A stretch of 64,000 nucleotides of DNA from Sindora glabra. Lineage: Eukaryota; Streptophyta; Magnoliopsida; Fabales; Fabaceae. Where the stretch lies: positions 11,295,868 to 11,359,867 of the forward strand of contig CM035225.1 in NCBI GenBank assembly GCA_020226215.1, written 5' to 3'. Positions 11,232-22,453 of this stretch are shown one piece after another. The position numbers and the translations under genes are program-made. The stretch's first letter is position 1, and every line of letters begins with the position of its first letter. The notes under the pieces are model-generated. The model did not search any database and was not told the origin of the DNA. It saw nothing but the letters and a program-made list of their open reading frames with translations.

Positions 11232-14021
11232 GTACACACACCCCACCTCTCTCTCTCTCTATCTATCTATATATAAATGCTTGTATATATTGTATTATAT
11301 TTCCGTAGGTATTTTAAGATTTTGTGATATTCAGTGTCTTAATTATAATCATGATTTTATCCATAGTCAAGACAATTATGCATGCTTTGAACTAATTGAT
11401 ATTCAAATTCAGTGATATTTACATATACAAAGCATTTGGATTAAAATTTAAATATGATTCACTATAAGTATAAATTAATTTTATACCATTACTCACCCAT
11501 GTATTATTATATTAAAAAATTATTAAAATTTCTTCACTACGATTAAAAAAATTCTTAATTATTATTACTTCTTTAATGATATATCTTATTCTTATTTATA
11601 GATAGTATAAAATATTTTATACTAATGATAAATCAACTTTAAACTCTTTGAATTAAATAACAATGATTTAAATAATGGTTGTCATCACAATCACACTACC
11701 AAAAATGTTTTGGCTTAATGTGGGAAAAAAAGGTTAAAGCATTCAACTTAAAATGCAATTATACCTTTCATGACAATATTATAATCACATCATGTGACAT
11801 GATAGGTGTTAACTCATTTTCCCCCCTCTTTTGTATAAAAAATAGTGGGAAAGAGATGTCTTCAATTCAACAAAATAGGGCAATAATGGCATGCTAAAGC
11901 CACTAGTAAAGGCCAATTCAAATATTTACTATTAAGCCCAATTGGAATAAAAAGCAAGTGACTTAACTAGCCTTGACACTGCTAGTAAGAATAATTCAAA
12001 CTTGTGATGAAAGAGAATCATATCGATATTATCTAAATCCTCACAATCAATTGTGTTTGGTGTTATTTAAGTATACCTTAGGCACATATTTGCATTTTTC
12101 CTACTATAAATTAACATCCAACTAGTTAATTATTGAAGGAAAAAAAATCTCTACCTCCAAAAGAAACACAAGACAATTAAATAATGAGAATAGCAAACAA
12201 AATAAAAAGATAATTTAATCTGGATTAACCCCAAATTTTAAAACTCTATTTATTTTTTAAAAGACATATTTTATAATAAAATTTCATTTAATTATATATA
12301 ATTAAAGAGTGAGATGTTATCACATAGTTAGGGAGCTAAACGAATCAAATCAAACCAAACCAAACCAAACATTTATATATTTAAACTTGAACTCACAAAA
12401 AATAAATGAACTTGATCTTGAGCCAAACATCAACATATTTAAATAATTCAAATTTGAGTCTGCCCCTAACTCAAACAAAAACTTAAATGAGTTTATACAT
12501 ATTTATTTAATTAATATGTCATTAGGCTTTAAATTTTGATTAAACTTAAAATATTTGAATTCCATTTCGAATTTAAACAATCTTACTTGAATATTTTATT
12601 ATTTTACATAAATTTGAGATCTTATTTTTTACAAATAAATCATACACTCACTTTTTATCTCATTTTACTTATTAGTATATTTTCTTTATAAATGTCAAAT
12701 TTATAAAAACTATCAACACAATCCTCACATAATAATAGTTACATTTAGCAAAAAAATATATATATACTAAAAAGCTAATTATTACAATTAAAATATCATT
12801 CTTCTTTATACAATCTCAATAATTATTAGTGTGATTAATTTTGTTATCCATTATATTATTTGTATAGAGTATAAAGATAAAAAATAGATTTTTCATTATT
12901 AGGCTCACAAATAGTTTATTCGAATAGTATGAAATTCAAGCTCATGTTGCATATTAATTTATCTCAGTTCATTAAAGCTTGACTCATTTAAAATCAAACT
13001 TAAATTAACTTTTTTGTAAATCAATTATGAATTGTTTATACATAACTTGATTTGTTTGCATTCCTACTAATACCCTATAATTAAAAAAATGATACCTAAA
13101 ATTATGATAATAGAGAAAAAATAACTTTCTTGTTGAAAAAGAAGAAGTCTTCTACCAAATGTCTTATATTTAATATTGAATATATAAAATATTTTTCACC
13201 GTTTTTCACAATTATATTGTTTTACAACTATAAAAGAAAATATTTTCTGCCAAAATTAATGAACCCAAAGGAGAAAAATTACAAATAGAAAGAGATCACT
13301 AAAAATCGAAATTACAGGTATGAAAATCTTCAATCATAACTCCATAATTTTTTAATAACTAATCTGATATCTCTCAAACCAAGCCGCCACGTAATTTCCC
13401 CGAGTACTCACATCACCTTGTATATACTCTAAATCACGTAACTCTCCCAAGTACTCATATCAAAGCTTTCTCCTATCCGACTCCAAATTTTTAATTAATA
13501 TAAATATTTATATCTTAAAAATATTTATTTAGTAAAATTCTCAATCCAACTCTAATACAAAAAGTAAAATAAAATTTAGACATATAGCTCGCAGTGAAAA
13601 ATAATCTCCAGTTAACTACGCTTACAATTTGAGTCAAGTATAACGTTAATTTACCTCCAAGTTGTTTAAGGCCAGTAAGTAACATATAAAAACCAACAGT
13701 ACGTTTCCATCCATACCGTGTGAATTCTGAAAAGAGTATACGGTCCCCTGAGCCTCTCTCCCTCTCTCTCTCAAAAAACCCACAAAAACTTAGTAGAAGG
13801 AAGAAAATAGAAGACGAAATAAAATGATTGTGGACAAACCTTGAGCTGGAATAGTCAAAGAGCTTGCCGGCAGCAGAAAACACAAAGAGGGCTATTTCAG
13901 CATCACAAAGTGTTGAAAGCTCTTGAGCCTTTTTAAAAAGCCCTCTTCTCCTCTTTGAAAACGTTACCTGCCGTGCTGTAATGTTGTCAATCTTCTTGAT
14001 CTGTATCTTCTTCCTCGTCAT
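6418..14021 (-). CDS. SVP/AGL24-like MADS-box transcription factor (7 coding exons)
   Basis: MIKC-type MADS-box factor of the StMADS11 (SVP/AGL24/JOINTLESS) group, expected to bind CArG boxes in the nucleus and affect flowering or dormancy. Coding exons (complement): 13840-14021, 9806-9884, 8396-8457, 8190-8289, 7701-7742, 6661-6699 (or 6643-6699), 6418-6549. All borders are GT/AG and phases join. Exon 1 encodes the MADS domain (ARQVTFSKRRRGLFKKAQEL). Exons 3-6 carry the K domain (GEELQG, ETGLIRVSK, LMEKNKRLKQ). The last exon ends in SSDASLKLGL, the usual SVP-type tail with an LxLxL repressor-like motif. Exon lengths 79, 62, 100 and 42 match the standard layout for the group. The product is 211 aa, or 217 with the alternative donor. 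No break is visible. SVP versus AGL24 orthology is not decided. Confidence 0.92.
6643..6660 (-). other. Optional 18-nt exon extension (alternative donor) in the MADS gene
   Basis: Exon 6 can end before GTGATG (at 6661) or before GTTCTT (at 6643). Both donors keep the frame into the last exon, and the longer form adds VMMGLQ between the K domain and the C-terminal tail. Most SVP-like proteins have a longer linker here, which slightly favours the longer form. This is a prediction from splice-site sequence only. Confidence 0.45.
8070..8086. repeat. GA microsatellite
   Basis: A run of about eight AG units in intron 4 of the MADS gene, preceded by an imperfect GAAGAGAGG stretch. Confidence 0.9.
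8780..9374. mobile_element. Non-autonomous hAT-like element in MADS intron 2
   Basis: Starts near GGGTATAAATGAGTCAAAT and ends near CTTGTTCACATCCAAGGG, which resembles the GGTGTAAACGAGC...GCTCGTTTACACC ends of a common plant hAT-like family, diverged. It has no coding capacity. Internal blocks align with the element in intron 1 (12331-13066), for example the stretches around TTCATACAACCTTAATAAT and TTTTGTGAATCAATCTGTAA. A target duplication is not clear. Confidence 0.55.
10242..10262. repeat. GA microsatellite
   Basis: About ten AG units, followed by an impure GAAGAGGGAGAAAG tract, in intron 1 of the MADS gene. Confidence 0.9.
11191..11271. repeat. Compound TC/TA microsatellite
   Basis: A (TC)n run at 11191-11215 passes into (TA)n to about 11231, then a second TC run (about 11248-11260) and another TA-rich end. 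It lies in the large first intron of the MADS gene. The plus-strand open frame over it, rich in LSLSLS and YIYIYI, is a product of the repeat. Confidence 0.9.
12331..13066. mobile_element. Non-autonomous hAT-like element in MADS intron 1
   Basis: The left end GGGAGCTAAACGAATCAAAT and right end TGATTTGTTTGCATTCC resemble inverted ends of the family at 8780-9374, and several internal blocks align between the two copies in the same orientation. A CAAAC run follows the left end. No frame is preserved. The exact ends are uncertain by a few bases. Confidence 0.5.
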
Positions 14022-14830
14022 TGCTTCCCTAAACAACAATCACCACAAATTATGACCGTACCAAATTACAGAAAGTGTATATATATGGAGAGAGAAAATG
14101 TGTGGGGTTCAGATGAAATCACTAACTCTAGAAGCGTTTTCCTGAAAAATAAACAGATCGAAATTTTTTGAAGAGTGTTTCTGGGTTCAGCAAATTGACA
14201 TAGCTAAAGAATCCCAAATATTTCCCAATTTTTAGAAAAGTTGCGGATAAACCCAAACGCAGAAGACCCCAAGTATCAAACTGCATTTTCTTTTTATCAA
14301 TATTTTTTGAAATATGGAGAGGATATATAAACGAAGAAGAGAGAGAAATGAAAAGATTTCTTGGAGAGAGGAGAAAAGACTTTTCCCTGGAAAAGAGAAA
14401 TAAAAGACAAGGATTTTTTTTAAAAAAAAAACATCCAGAAGAGGAAAAAGAAAAGCACTTGCCAAGAATCTGAAACCAACCCTAGATGGAAAGGAATCGA
14501 CTACGGAGTTAGGAAACCTTACAGAGAGGCTGAGATAATGAACCTACAAAGCAAGTGGGTAATGACAAGTGATTGGGGAGAGAGTGAGATAAAGATTGAT
14601 CGGAATAAGACCTTACTTTTTCCTTAATGGCGTACTTGGTACCGAGGATATCACGGGGGAAGGAAGTTTTGGTGCCAGAAGTACAAAAGATTCCATTTTC
14701 TTCTATTTGGCTTGCCGCAAAAAATAGAAGGGAAGGGGAGAGAAGATTTGGTTGAATTCGTACAGTGGGATCTACACTTTTTCTCTTTTCAAACGTGAAA
14801 AGAAAATTGAGGGGTTTTACTTCTTATTCG
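14022..14830 (-). promoter_or_regulatory. 5' leader and proximal promoter region of the MADS gene
   Basis: Upstream of the MADS start codon the sequence is purine/pyrimidine-rich and less AT-rich than its surroundings up to about 14830, as expected of a transcribed leader and core promoter. A short upstream open frame of 27 codons begins at 14696 (minus strand) and stops at 14613; whether it is transcribed is unknown. Several GT and AG sites would allow a leader intron. No TATA box was assigned with confidence. Confidence 0.4.
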
Positions 14831-15770
14831 ATTTCATACGTCCCCTGTTTTTTAAACAACTTTTTATAGACTCAAAATAATAGTAATGAATAAACCAAAC
14901 GAAATTTTATCTTTTGATTCATTACATAAAAAATGGGAGAAGAGGAGATAAAAATAATGGATATATTTATTATTTCTAAAAATATATTTTTATTTTTAAA
15001 AATATAAAAATTTATTTGATAACTTATATTAAAAAAATTTTAAAAAATTATTACGATTCATTTAACTATAATCGATGTAGATCTCATCTTTTATTACCAC
15101 AAGCTTTTTTAACTTAATATAATACCATTGCACGTTAACTAATAAATAATTTAGTGCTAATGTAATTAGTTGTGTAATTATAAATATTCACATAATCAAA
15201 ATAAATGTAATCTTGTTTATATAGTTGTATAAAAATACTAATTACATCTATTATTTCCCAATTTAAATGAATTTATTCCTAAAATTATTTTATGTGATAC
15301 TGAGGAAGTCTTTTGCTAATTAGCTATAAGTGGTAATTGAATAGTTTTTATTGATTCATTTAGAAAATATTTAAATTAAATAGAGCGAGATTAAGTTTCA
15401 ATAAGTAAATAACTTACTTAATACCACATGCAAGTAAATAATTGTCATTAACTATATTGCATTCATTTCAAAGGTATTCATATTATGTCTTTCAGATCAT
15501 CTTTATTCTTTCATAAGCTCCGTCATTATCTCTCTAGAACTACTTTGTTTGCTTATAAACTATTTCATGAATTTGATGCTAAAATCACATTATCATATTC
15601 ATATATTCTCTTTCCCAATCATATTTCATTAATAATACTAGTTTCAAATTATTAATCATATTTATTCATATCATATAACTTAATTACATTTCATTCATAT
15701 TTCCATTTATATAAATTGGTTGAGAAGAACTTCATTAACTAGTAGAACCTTAGAAAATAATTTACAATTA
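14831..15770. other. Intergenic AT-rich DNA
   Basis: Distal upstream flank of the MADS gene. No gene-like frame. Scattered short repeats of TAATTA and TTCATA only. Confidence 0.5.
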
Positions 15771-15886
15771 TACATACATACATACATACATACATACATA
15801 CATACATACATACATACATACATACATACATACATACATACATACATACATACATACATACATACATACATACATACATACATACA

Positions 15887-15941
<55 letters not shown>
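15771..15941. repeat. Long TACA microsatellite followed by TA repeat
   Basis: About 36 uninterrupted TACA units (15771-15914) pass directly into about 13 TA units. The tract is perfect, so it is likely to vary in length between individuals. The four-base period read in frames of three gives the false peptides rich in MYVC and HTYI on the two strands. Confidence 0.98.
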
Positions 15942-15984
15942 CATGAATTGAATTAGCATGCATATAAACTAATATGATAATATT

Positions 15985-16265
15985 CAAGTACTTGGTATAG
16001 TACATGAGTACAAGCCTTTTGAATGCATTTTCTAAGGCAATACTTAAATATTATACTTGAGCACTTTTAGGTAAAGACAAAAATTCTTTCAGATACTTAC
16101 TTGAGCACAAACCCTTTTCTAATGTAGTACTCAAATACTATATTTGAGTACTTCTAGGCATAAGTGAAAGGGCTTTCAAGTGCTCCAATCCAGTATTTGA
16201 GTACAAGCCCTTTGCATGCATTTTTTATGGCAATAATCAAGTACTATACTTGAGTACAAGTTTGG
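15985..16265. repeat. Cluster of repeated TTGAGTAC-containing motifs
   Basis: A block of about 60 bp beginning GAGTACAAGCC(C)TTT, then GCATTTT and GGCAATA, occurs at 16006-16064 and again at 16199-16257. A partial third version lies between them at about 16102-16165. Each carries near-palindromic pieces such as ACTATACTTGAGTAC and AGTACTCAAATACTA. No frame is involved. It may be the subterminal part of an unrecognised transposon. Confidence 0.7.
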
Positions 16266-18734
16266 TATTTTCCAAAAATGCTTGCTCAAATTTTCTAACA
16301 ACCTTCACACATTTCGGCTTCAAACTTTCGCACATCATCACATAACAAATCAAAATAATTTTATTAGCTTTTAGGCTTCAATTTAACTCAAATGCATTTT
16401 ATAGCAAATATTAATTACCAAATTATTAACATCGTACATCTAATTTCTATTTAAAATCTAATAAAATTCTTGGATTTAGCTTATAATGAATGATTTAAGT
16501 AAGTTATTTACTTACCTATAAGGTTGGAGGAGACTATGAGTATAAGGAAGATTACAACTCAGCTAACCTTTTAACCTATATTAGACATCATAAGAATAAT
16601 TTCTAAATCCCTAATTTCCTTTGGGAGAATGAAACTTTCAATTTAATAATTAAAACTAAATTTTTAGATGATATTTACCTTAGAAAGAATTGGTGGTTGA
16701 ATAAACCTAAAATATTTTAGCTAATTGTCACCAAAATGGCCCATTTTTAAGAGCAAAAGTGATGAGAAAAAGAAGAATCGAAGAGTAATAGTAGAAAAAT
16801 AGGAAAGAGAAGAGAGTTGAGGTTTTAATTATGTTAAAGGGCCTTTTAATCACTTTTGAATTAAATAAGGATAGAATTGAAAAAATTTATTCCTAAATCT
16901 TCTTCACATACCCTTTTTCAAAACAAAATTCACCAAGCCTTATGTTTAATTAAATCTTACATATTTGCAACAAAATTTTCTATCATTTTAATTATTATTC
17001 TAAATCTATCTATAACTTTTCTATTATTGACAAAATTTCATAATAACTTAATAAAATAATGTAATAAAATTTTAAAATATTAACAGTGTGGCAAAAAATT
17101 ATAATTTTAGATACATAACTTAAAAATAGAAAAATAAGAATAATTTTGGTTTTAGAATTATTCTCTTTAATGTTTTTAGTAATTATTCTCTTTAATGTTG
17201 GTTTTAGAATTAAATTAAATATTTTCTTATTTGCAACATCAATCACCCTTAATCTTTTATTTTTCTTTAATTTAAAAATAATTTTTGAAAAAATAAAAAT
17301 AAAACATATCTAAACACACTCAATATTTTTCCTTACTTGATCTAGGGTAAGAAAAGGATGGAACAAAAAGGAGCAAAAAAAAAAAAGAATGAGGCACGTC
17401 AAAAAATTTTCTCAATACAAATAAGCAAACAAAGAGTGGAAAACTAACTTATTATAATTTTATATTTAACTTTATTTAATTTGAAAATTGACTTATTAAT
17501 TTAAAGAATAAATTTATCATTCAACTTAATTTAATTTAATTTTCTATCTAAAAAAATTTAAAAATTATTTTGTTCTTTTTTTTCTATATTAGTTACATCC
17601 AACTAATCCAAGCAAGAAAAGAGAAAATTCTTTTCTTTCTTTTAATTATTATCCCCACAATTTACAATAAGATTGGCCCTATGGTTTTTTTGAACCAATT
17701 AAAAGAAAATTTTGATTTATTATACAAATTAAGACTCATAAATAAAAAACTAAAATTTAAAATAATATTTTATTTTTATTTAAATATTTATTTTTTATAA
17801 TAATGTAATATTTTGTTTTTGTATGTATTTATTGCTTTCACAAATAATTTTTTTTGGATCCATGACCGATCAATTTTATTATTATAAAGAATATAAGTTT
17901 TATTAACATATGATTTTATTATTTTAACATTTTTTAATGAAAAATACACTTTATGGTAGATAAAATGTACTGTTTTTATATTTAATTTTAGTTCTGAACT
18001 TTAATTTATTATAGATTAAATGATTTGAAAATTAAAGGTGAAAAGTTGATGGAAAGAAAAACTCAACTATATTTGGGAAGTAGAATATGAAAAAAAAAGA
18101 AAATTTAAATTTTAGTTAAAAATAAAAAATTAAAATTTTTATTTATAAAAAACATATATTTATTTTATTTTTTCTTTCAATCCAAACAAAAAATAAAATT
18201 TAAATTTATCTATCTACTTCCTTCTCTTTTTTTCTCGGCCAAATGAGAATTTATAACCACGTATTAACTTATTATTTTCTTTTCTTAAAATTTTTAATAT
18301 AAATTTGATCTGACAAGGAGATTTAACTGTTTTACTCACTTTTTTCCGGTCTATCCGTACACAGTAGAAACATCTCACACAGGTAAGACTTAAGAGGGAA
18401 GTATGTATACCGGATGGGATAATTCCCTTTTTAATAAAATTGTGTATATTGTTATTAATTTTTTTAAATTTAAAATAAGTATATTAAAATTAAAAATTTA
18501 AATTATTACATTAAATATAATATAATTTAATAAAAATATTTATTCTTTTTAAATCAAATTCCTTACAACTTATTTGGTTAAAGAGAAATTAAAAGAGAAA
18601 GAAAAAAAAATTTAAAATTTAAATTAAAAATGGAAAAAAATTTCAAAATTTTAAATTACTTAAAAATTAATAATCATAAATTTAATGTCTAATTTTTTCC
18701 TTTTTTAATTCAAATAATTTTTTTTAATTTTTTC
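16266..18734. other. Intergenic, extremely AT-rich DNA
   Basis: No gene is supported. Open frames here are rich in Lys, Ile, Phe and Asn, as random AT-rich DNA gives, and none has recognisable motifs. A TTTAATGTT-containing duplication lies near 17160-17215 (TTATTCTCTTTAATGTT twice). Confidence 0.6.
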
Positions 18735-19060
18735 TTTCGTCCTCTCTCTCTCTCACCCAAAAATACCTCGAAACATCATTCACATAGTACATGCCAGATG
18801 CATTATCATTCTCCCTTTTTAATTTGCGGGTGAACTGGGACACGACAATTCACACAGAACCACCCAGTGAAAGAAAGGGAAAGAGAGAGGGTTAGCGGAG
18901 GAAGCGGTGATGTTTCCTAAACGGGCAAACCCAGAAAAGTCGGGAATAGAGCTTCTTCTGAAATTTTGAGGTGATGTTTTGCTTTCCGTACAAGTTGCCA
19001 TGCTGTTATTATGAGCCCGACCTCCCTTTCTTCTCTGGTTATTTATTTATTGTTGTCAGA
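18735..19060. other. Gene-like, less AT-rich island of unknown identity
   Basis: About 300 bp of clearly higher GC content than the flanks, starting with a pyrimidine tract (CTCTCTCTCTC near 18742). The minus strand has a 60-codon frame (18819-19001). The plus strand has a shorter one starting MFPKRANPEKSGIELLLKF near 18909. Neither matches a family I know. It could be a first exon or 5' leader of a lost or captured gene, because nothing downstream on either strand continues it. Confidence 0.35.
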
Positions 19061-19078
19061 ATTTCTAGTGTTGGGTAA

Positions 19079-19561
19079 GGATAACAATTTTAGACACACA
19101 AATTAAGATGACACGAGTTAATCGGATTTAAGTCGTGTTTAATTGAGTTTGAATAATAAATGAATCGATTCATTTGATTCGAATAAATTTTATATCAAAT
19201 TTAATTAACTTGTGTAAAATATACGAATTATTAATCGAATTAATTTAACTTGTGTAATTTGTTTAATACGTTATATAATATATAAATTTATTAATTATTA
19301 ATTTATATAAAATAAAAAAATAATATAAATAACTTGATAAACGAATTCGAATCGAATTAAATACGTTATATTATTATTGTGTAAGAATATTATATATATT
19401 TAAATTTGATGAATCGTGTTCAAATTGATCTGTTTAATAAATGAATCGTGTTCGGATCGATCCATTTATTAAACGAATCGTATTTGAATTAAATATAAAT
19501 AAATTTAAATTATATTTAATTCGAATTTAAAAACTTTAACTGTTAATTTGAATTGTCACCC
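19079..19561. mobile_element. Non-autonomous transposon with short inverted ends
   Basis: The left end GGATAACAATTTTAGACACA and the inverted right end GGGTGACAATTCAAATTAAC agree at about 14 of 20 positions. The flanks TTGGGTAA and TTGGGTTG agree at 6 of 8, compatible with an old 8-bp hAT target duplication. The interior holds repeated GAATCGTGTT, AATGAATCG and CGAATCGA words typical of a widespread plant family whose ends contain GACACGA. No coding capacity. Confidence 0.55.
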
Positions 19562-19825
19562 ATTGGGTTGGGGATGCACTATGATCACATTTTCTAAACT
19601 CCACCATCAGTTCCATCTCACCGCAAGTCTTCCTTCCTTTCAACGAGGAGTCTTGTTACTAAGCAATAATCACATTTGCGGCCATTGCAATTGATGCATG
19701 GAAGAAACTTTTGGTGAATTGATATATTATTAATTTAAATTATTAAATTATATTTATTTTATATAATATTATAAAATAAATAAAATTTAATAATTTAAAT
19801 TTATAATATATCAATATAATTAATG

Positions 19826-20510
19826 CTGCTTTAATGTATTTAGTTAGGAAGAAATTAAAATATACAATTGACATTATTGGTGTTTCAATATAATTAGTAC
19901 ATTTTAGTCATTACAATTTAATTATTTAAATTAAGAGACTGCTATATATCATTTTATATAAATTTATTTTTTATATAAATTGAAGATCATTTTATATGAA
20001 AGATAATCAATGTACTATTATCATTATTTTATTGTATTTAGTTAGGGATAGAATAAAATGTATAATTAAATTTATTGGTATGTCAATACAAATAACATGT
20101 ATTAATCATTGCTCTTTAATTATTTAAATTACGAGACTACTATATACCATTTTATATAAATTTATTTTTTATATAAATTTGAGAAACTAAAATGCACAAT
20201 TGAATCTACTCATTTTCTTTTTTATATATCTGAAAATTTTTTGATGCACCAATTGTATCAATATATTACTAAATTAAACTATTGAATCTCATTCATCTTA
20301 TACAATATTATATAAATAAATAAATTTTAATACTTTAGATTAATGACATACTAATACAATTTGTATACTATTATCGTTATCTTTTTCTATTTAGTTAAGG
20401 AGAGACTAAAATGCATATTTGGATTTATTTATGCATCAATACAATTAATGCATCTTGATCATTGCTATATAATTATTTGAATTGAGAGAATGTGATATAC
20501 TATTGATAGA
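19826..20510. repeat. Degenerate tandem repeat with a unit near 200 bp
   Basis: The word TATTTAGTTAGG (or AAGG), followed by about 12 bp and AAAATRYAYAATT, occurs at about 19837, 20035 and 20388, with a partial unit at 20185. Each unit continues with TTTCAATAYAATTA-like and TTGAGAGACTNCTATATA-like words. The first two units are the most alike (198 bp apart) and include a shared CATTTTATATAAATTTATTT. The array is non-coding and could be satellite-like or the inside of a transposon. Confidence 0.6.
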
Positions 20511-22453
20511 GTAATATACTGATGTATTATTAGTTTTAATCATATACCAAATTTATGTTTTTAAGTTAAGATTGATATATTACATGATATTATATTAGTA
20601 GTTAGATTGGATAGTCTATTAATATATTTTTACATCGGTAATGTATTATAATCATCTTCTATTTAAATATATGAGTTTCTTGTATTTTTTTATGAATTTT
20701 ACACTTAATTATTACATTTAACTTTTAATTGAAACAATGAAAATGCAAAAAATTATAATTTTGGATGTCTAAATACATCTATTACAATTATGGTTATGCA
20801 TGTAAGATCAAAATTTGTAGGTAGTTCAATATTTTAAAAAGAGATAAATACCTTGGCTTAGAGACTTAATGAAATTATGAAAATCTCTTCTTTAACTTCA
20901 AGACTTACATTGAAAGTCAAATTTAAACTTTCATGATATAAGACATGATAAAAAGATGATTCAAAATTCAAATCAACAAATATATAGTAATATAAGTATC
21001 TTTTTCATTAAAAATATGCTTTGATTAAATTTAAATAGCTAACATATGATGACACTTGCATTAAAATTTAATTTTTATTATTAGTCATATTTTAAATTTT
21101 TATTTAAAATATTTAGAATATCTCATATTGTTAGATTTGATTTTTTTTTAAAAAAATCAAATTTGGATTTAAATGAAATATGTTTTTATGTTTCAAAAGA
21201 TGTTTGAGTAAGTTTTGAAATTAGATGGGAGACCTATGTAATTTTTCTAAAACTTAGGAGGATTAATGCATTTTCTCTTTAAAAAATAATTTAAAATCCC
21301 TTTATGTTCATGCAAGTAAGAATTTCTTAGAATGATGAATATTATATTTCTTAAATTTTATTACTAACATTTATGGTACTTGATTTTTATTTTTGTTATA
21401 GTTATTGGATTCTATGCTCATCTAAAATGTTAAAACAAATAAAAAATTGCTAAAGAAAATTACTAAATTACTTTTTCTTACTAATATCAAATGCATATTA
21501 ATTTTTTAATTATTTCCTTTTCTTTTATCATTTATTTTATCATCTTCAATAATAATTATAACAAAAATAAAAATTAAAAACTACCAACACAAATTATAAA
21601 ATTTGAAAGTGATAATAGCTAATGCTTTATTTATAAAGACATGTTTAACTCTCTCTTAACTACGAATGGTGAAATTATTAAATTCATACATAAAAAAAAT
21701 TGGATTTAATTTGGAATGCAAAAAGAAATAAAAATTCTTCAAAAAAAGATTGATGTCATGCTTGCGGTGGAATGAAATGGCCATTCTATAATTATATTTG
21801 ATATATTTATAGATAGAATGGACATTCCAATTCATAATTATATTTAATATAACAAATATTGTAAGAATAAGAATGAAAAAATGTGTTAACAATAATAATA
21901 TCCTAAAAAATAAAAGGAAAGTATAATTGAAATCATATTTATATAAAAGATAGTATTTTTATTTTTTGTTTATTTATACCCTTTTTATTATTGAACATAA
22001 AAAATCATAATTATCAATATTATAATTAATAAATAAATTTTATAGTAAAATTATAAAAATTATTTTATCAATTTTTTATATTAAATTATTTTTTAAAAAA
22101 GAATAAAATATATTTTTAAATTTATTATTACAAATAATTTAATAAAATATTTTTATAGTATAATATTAAAAAATATATATTATTTTATTATTTATTAATA
22201 AAAAATGTTGAAATATGTGAAATATATAAGAGATATATGATGAATTTTTTACATTTTTATCCTTTATATGTTTCTTATATTTTGATACTACTTTTATTAA
22301 TAGTGAATAATAAAATAATATCTATTTTTCAATTATAAAATGAAAATTTTATCATTTGAAGAAATTATCATTCCCTAAAAAGAATAAGTATTTCTATTTT
22401 ATATAGCCTATTAAATAATTTTTTTGTATTTTATTCCATTCCGTTGTAGCAAG
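20511..22453. other. Intergenic AT-rich DNA
   Basis: No gene is supported. Frames found here are short and of AT-biased composition. An inverted pair around TGGAATGAAATGGCCATTCTATAATTATA and ATAGAATGGACATTCCA lies at 21768-21835 and may be part of a small foldback element. Confidence 0.5.

Noticed and set aside
13515..13839. Extension of the MADS-box frame past SSS
   Set aside because: It runs through a GT donor at 13838-13839 into intron sequence; the true continuation is exon 2 at 9806-9884.
15707..16005. Long frames rich in MYVC and HTYI on both strands
   Set aside because: They are the TACA microsatellite read in frame, not proteins.
17010..17800. Several Lys/Ile/Phe-rich frames of 60-78 aa
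   Set aside because: They have the composition expected by chance in AT-rich DNA, without motifs or splice context.
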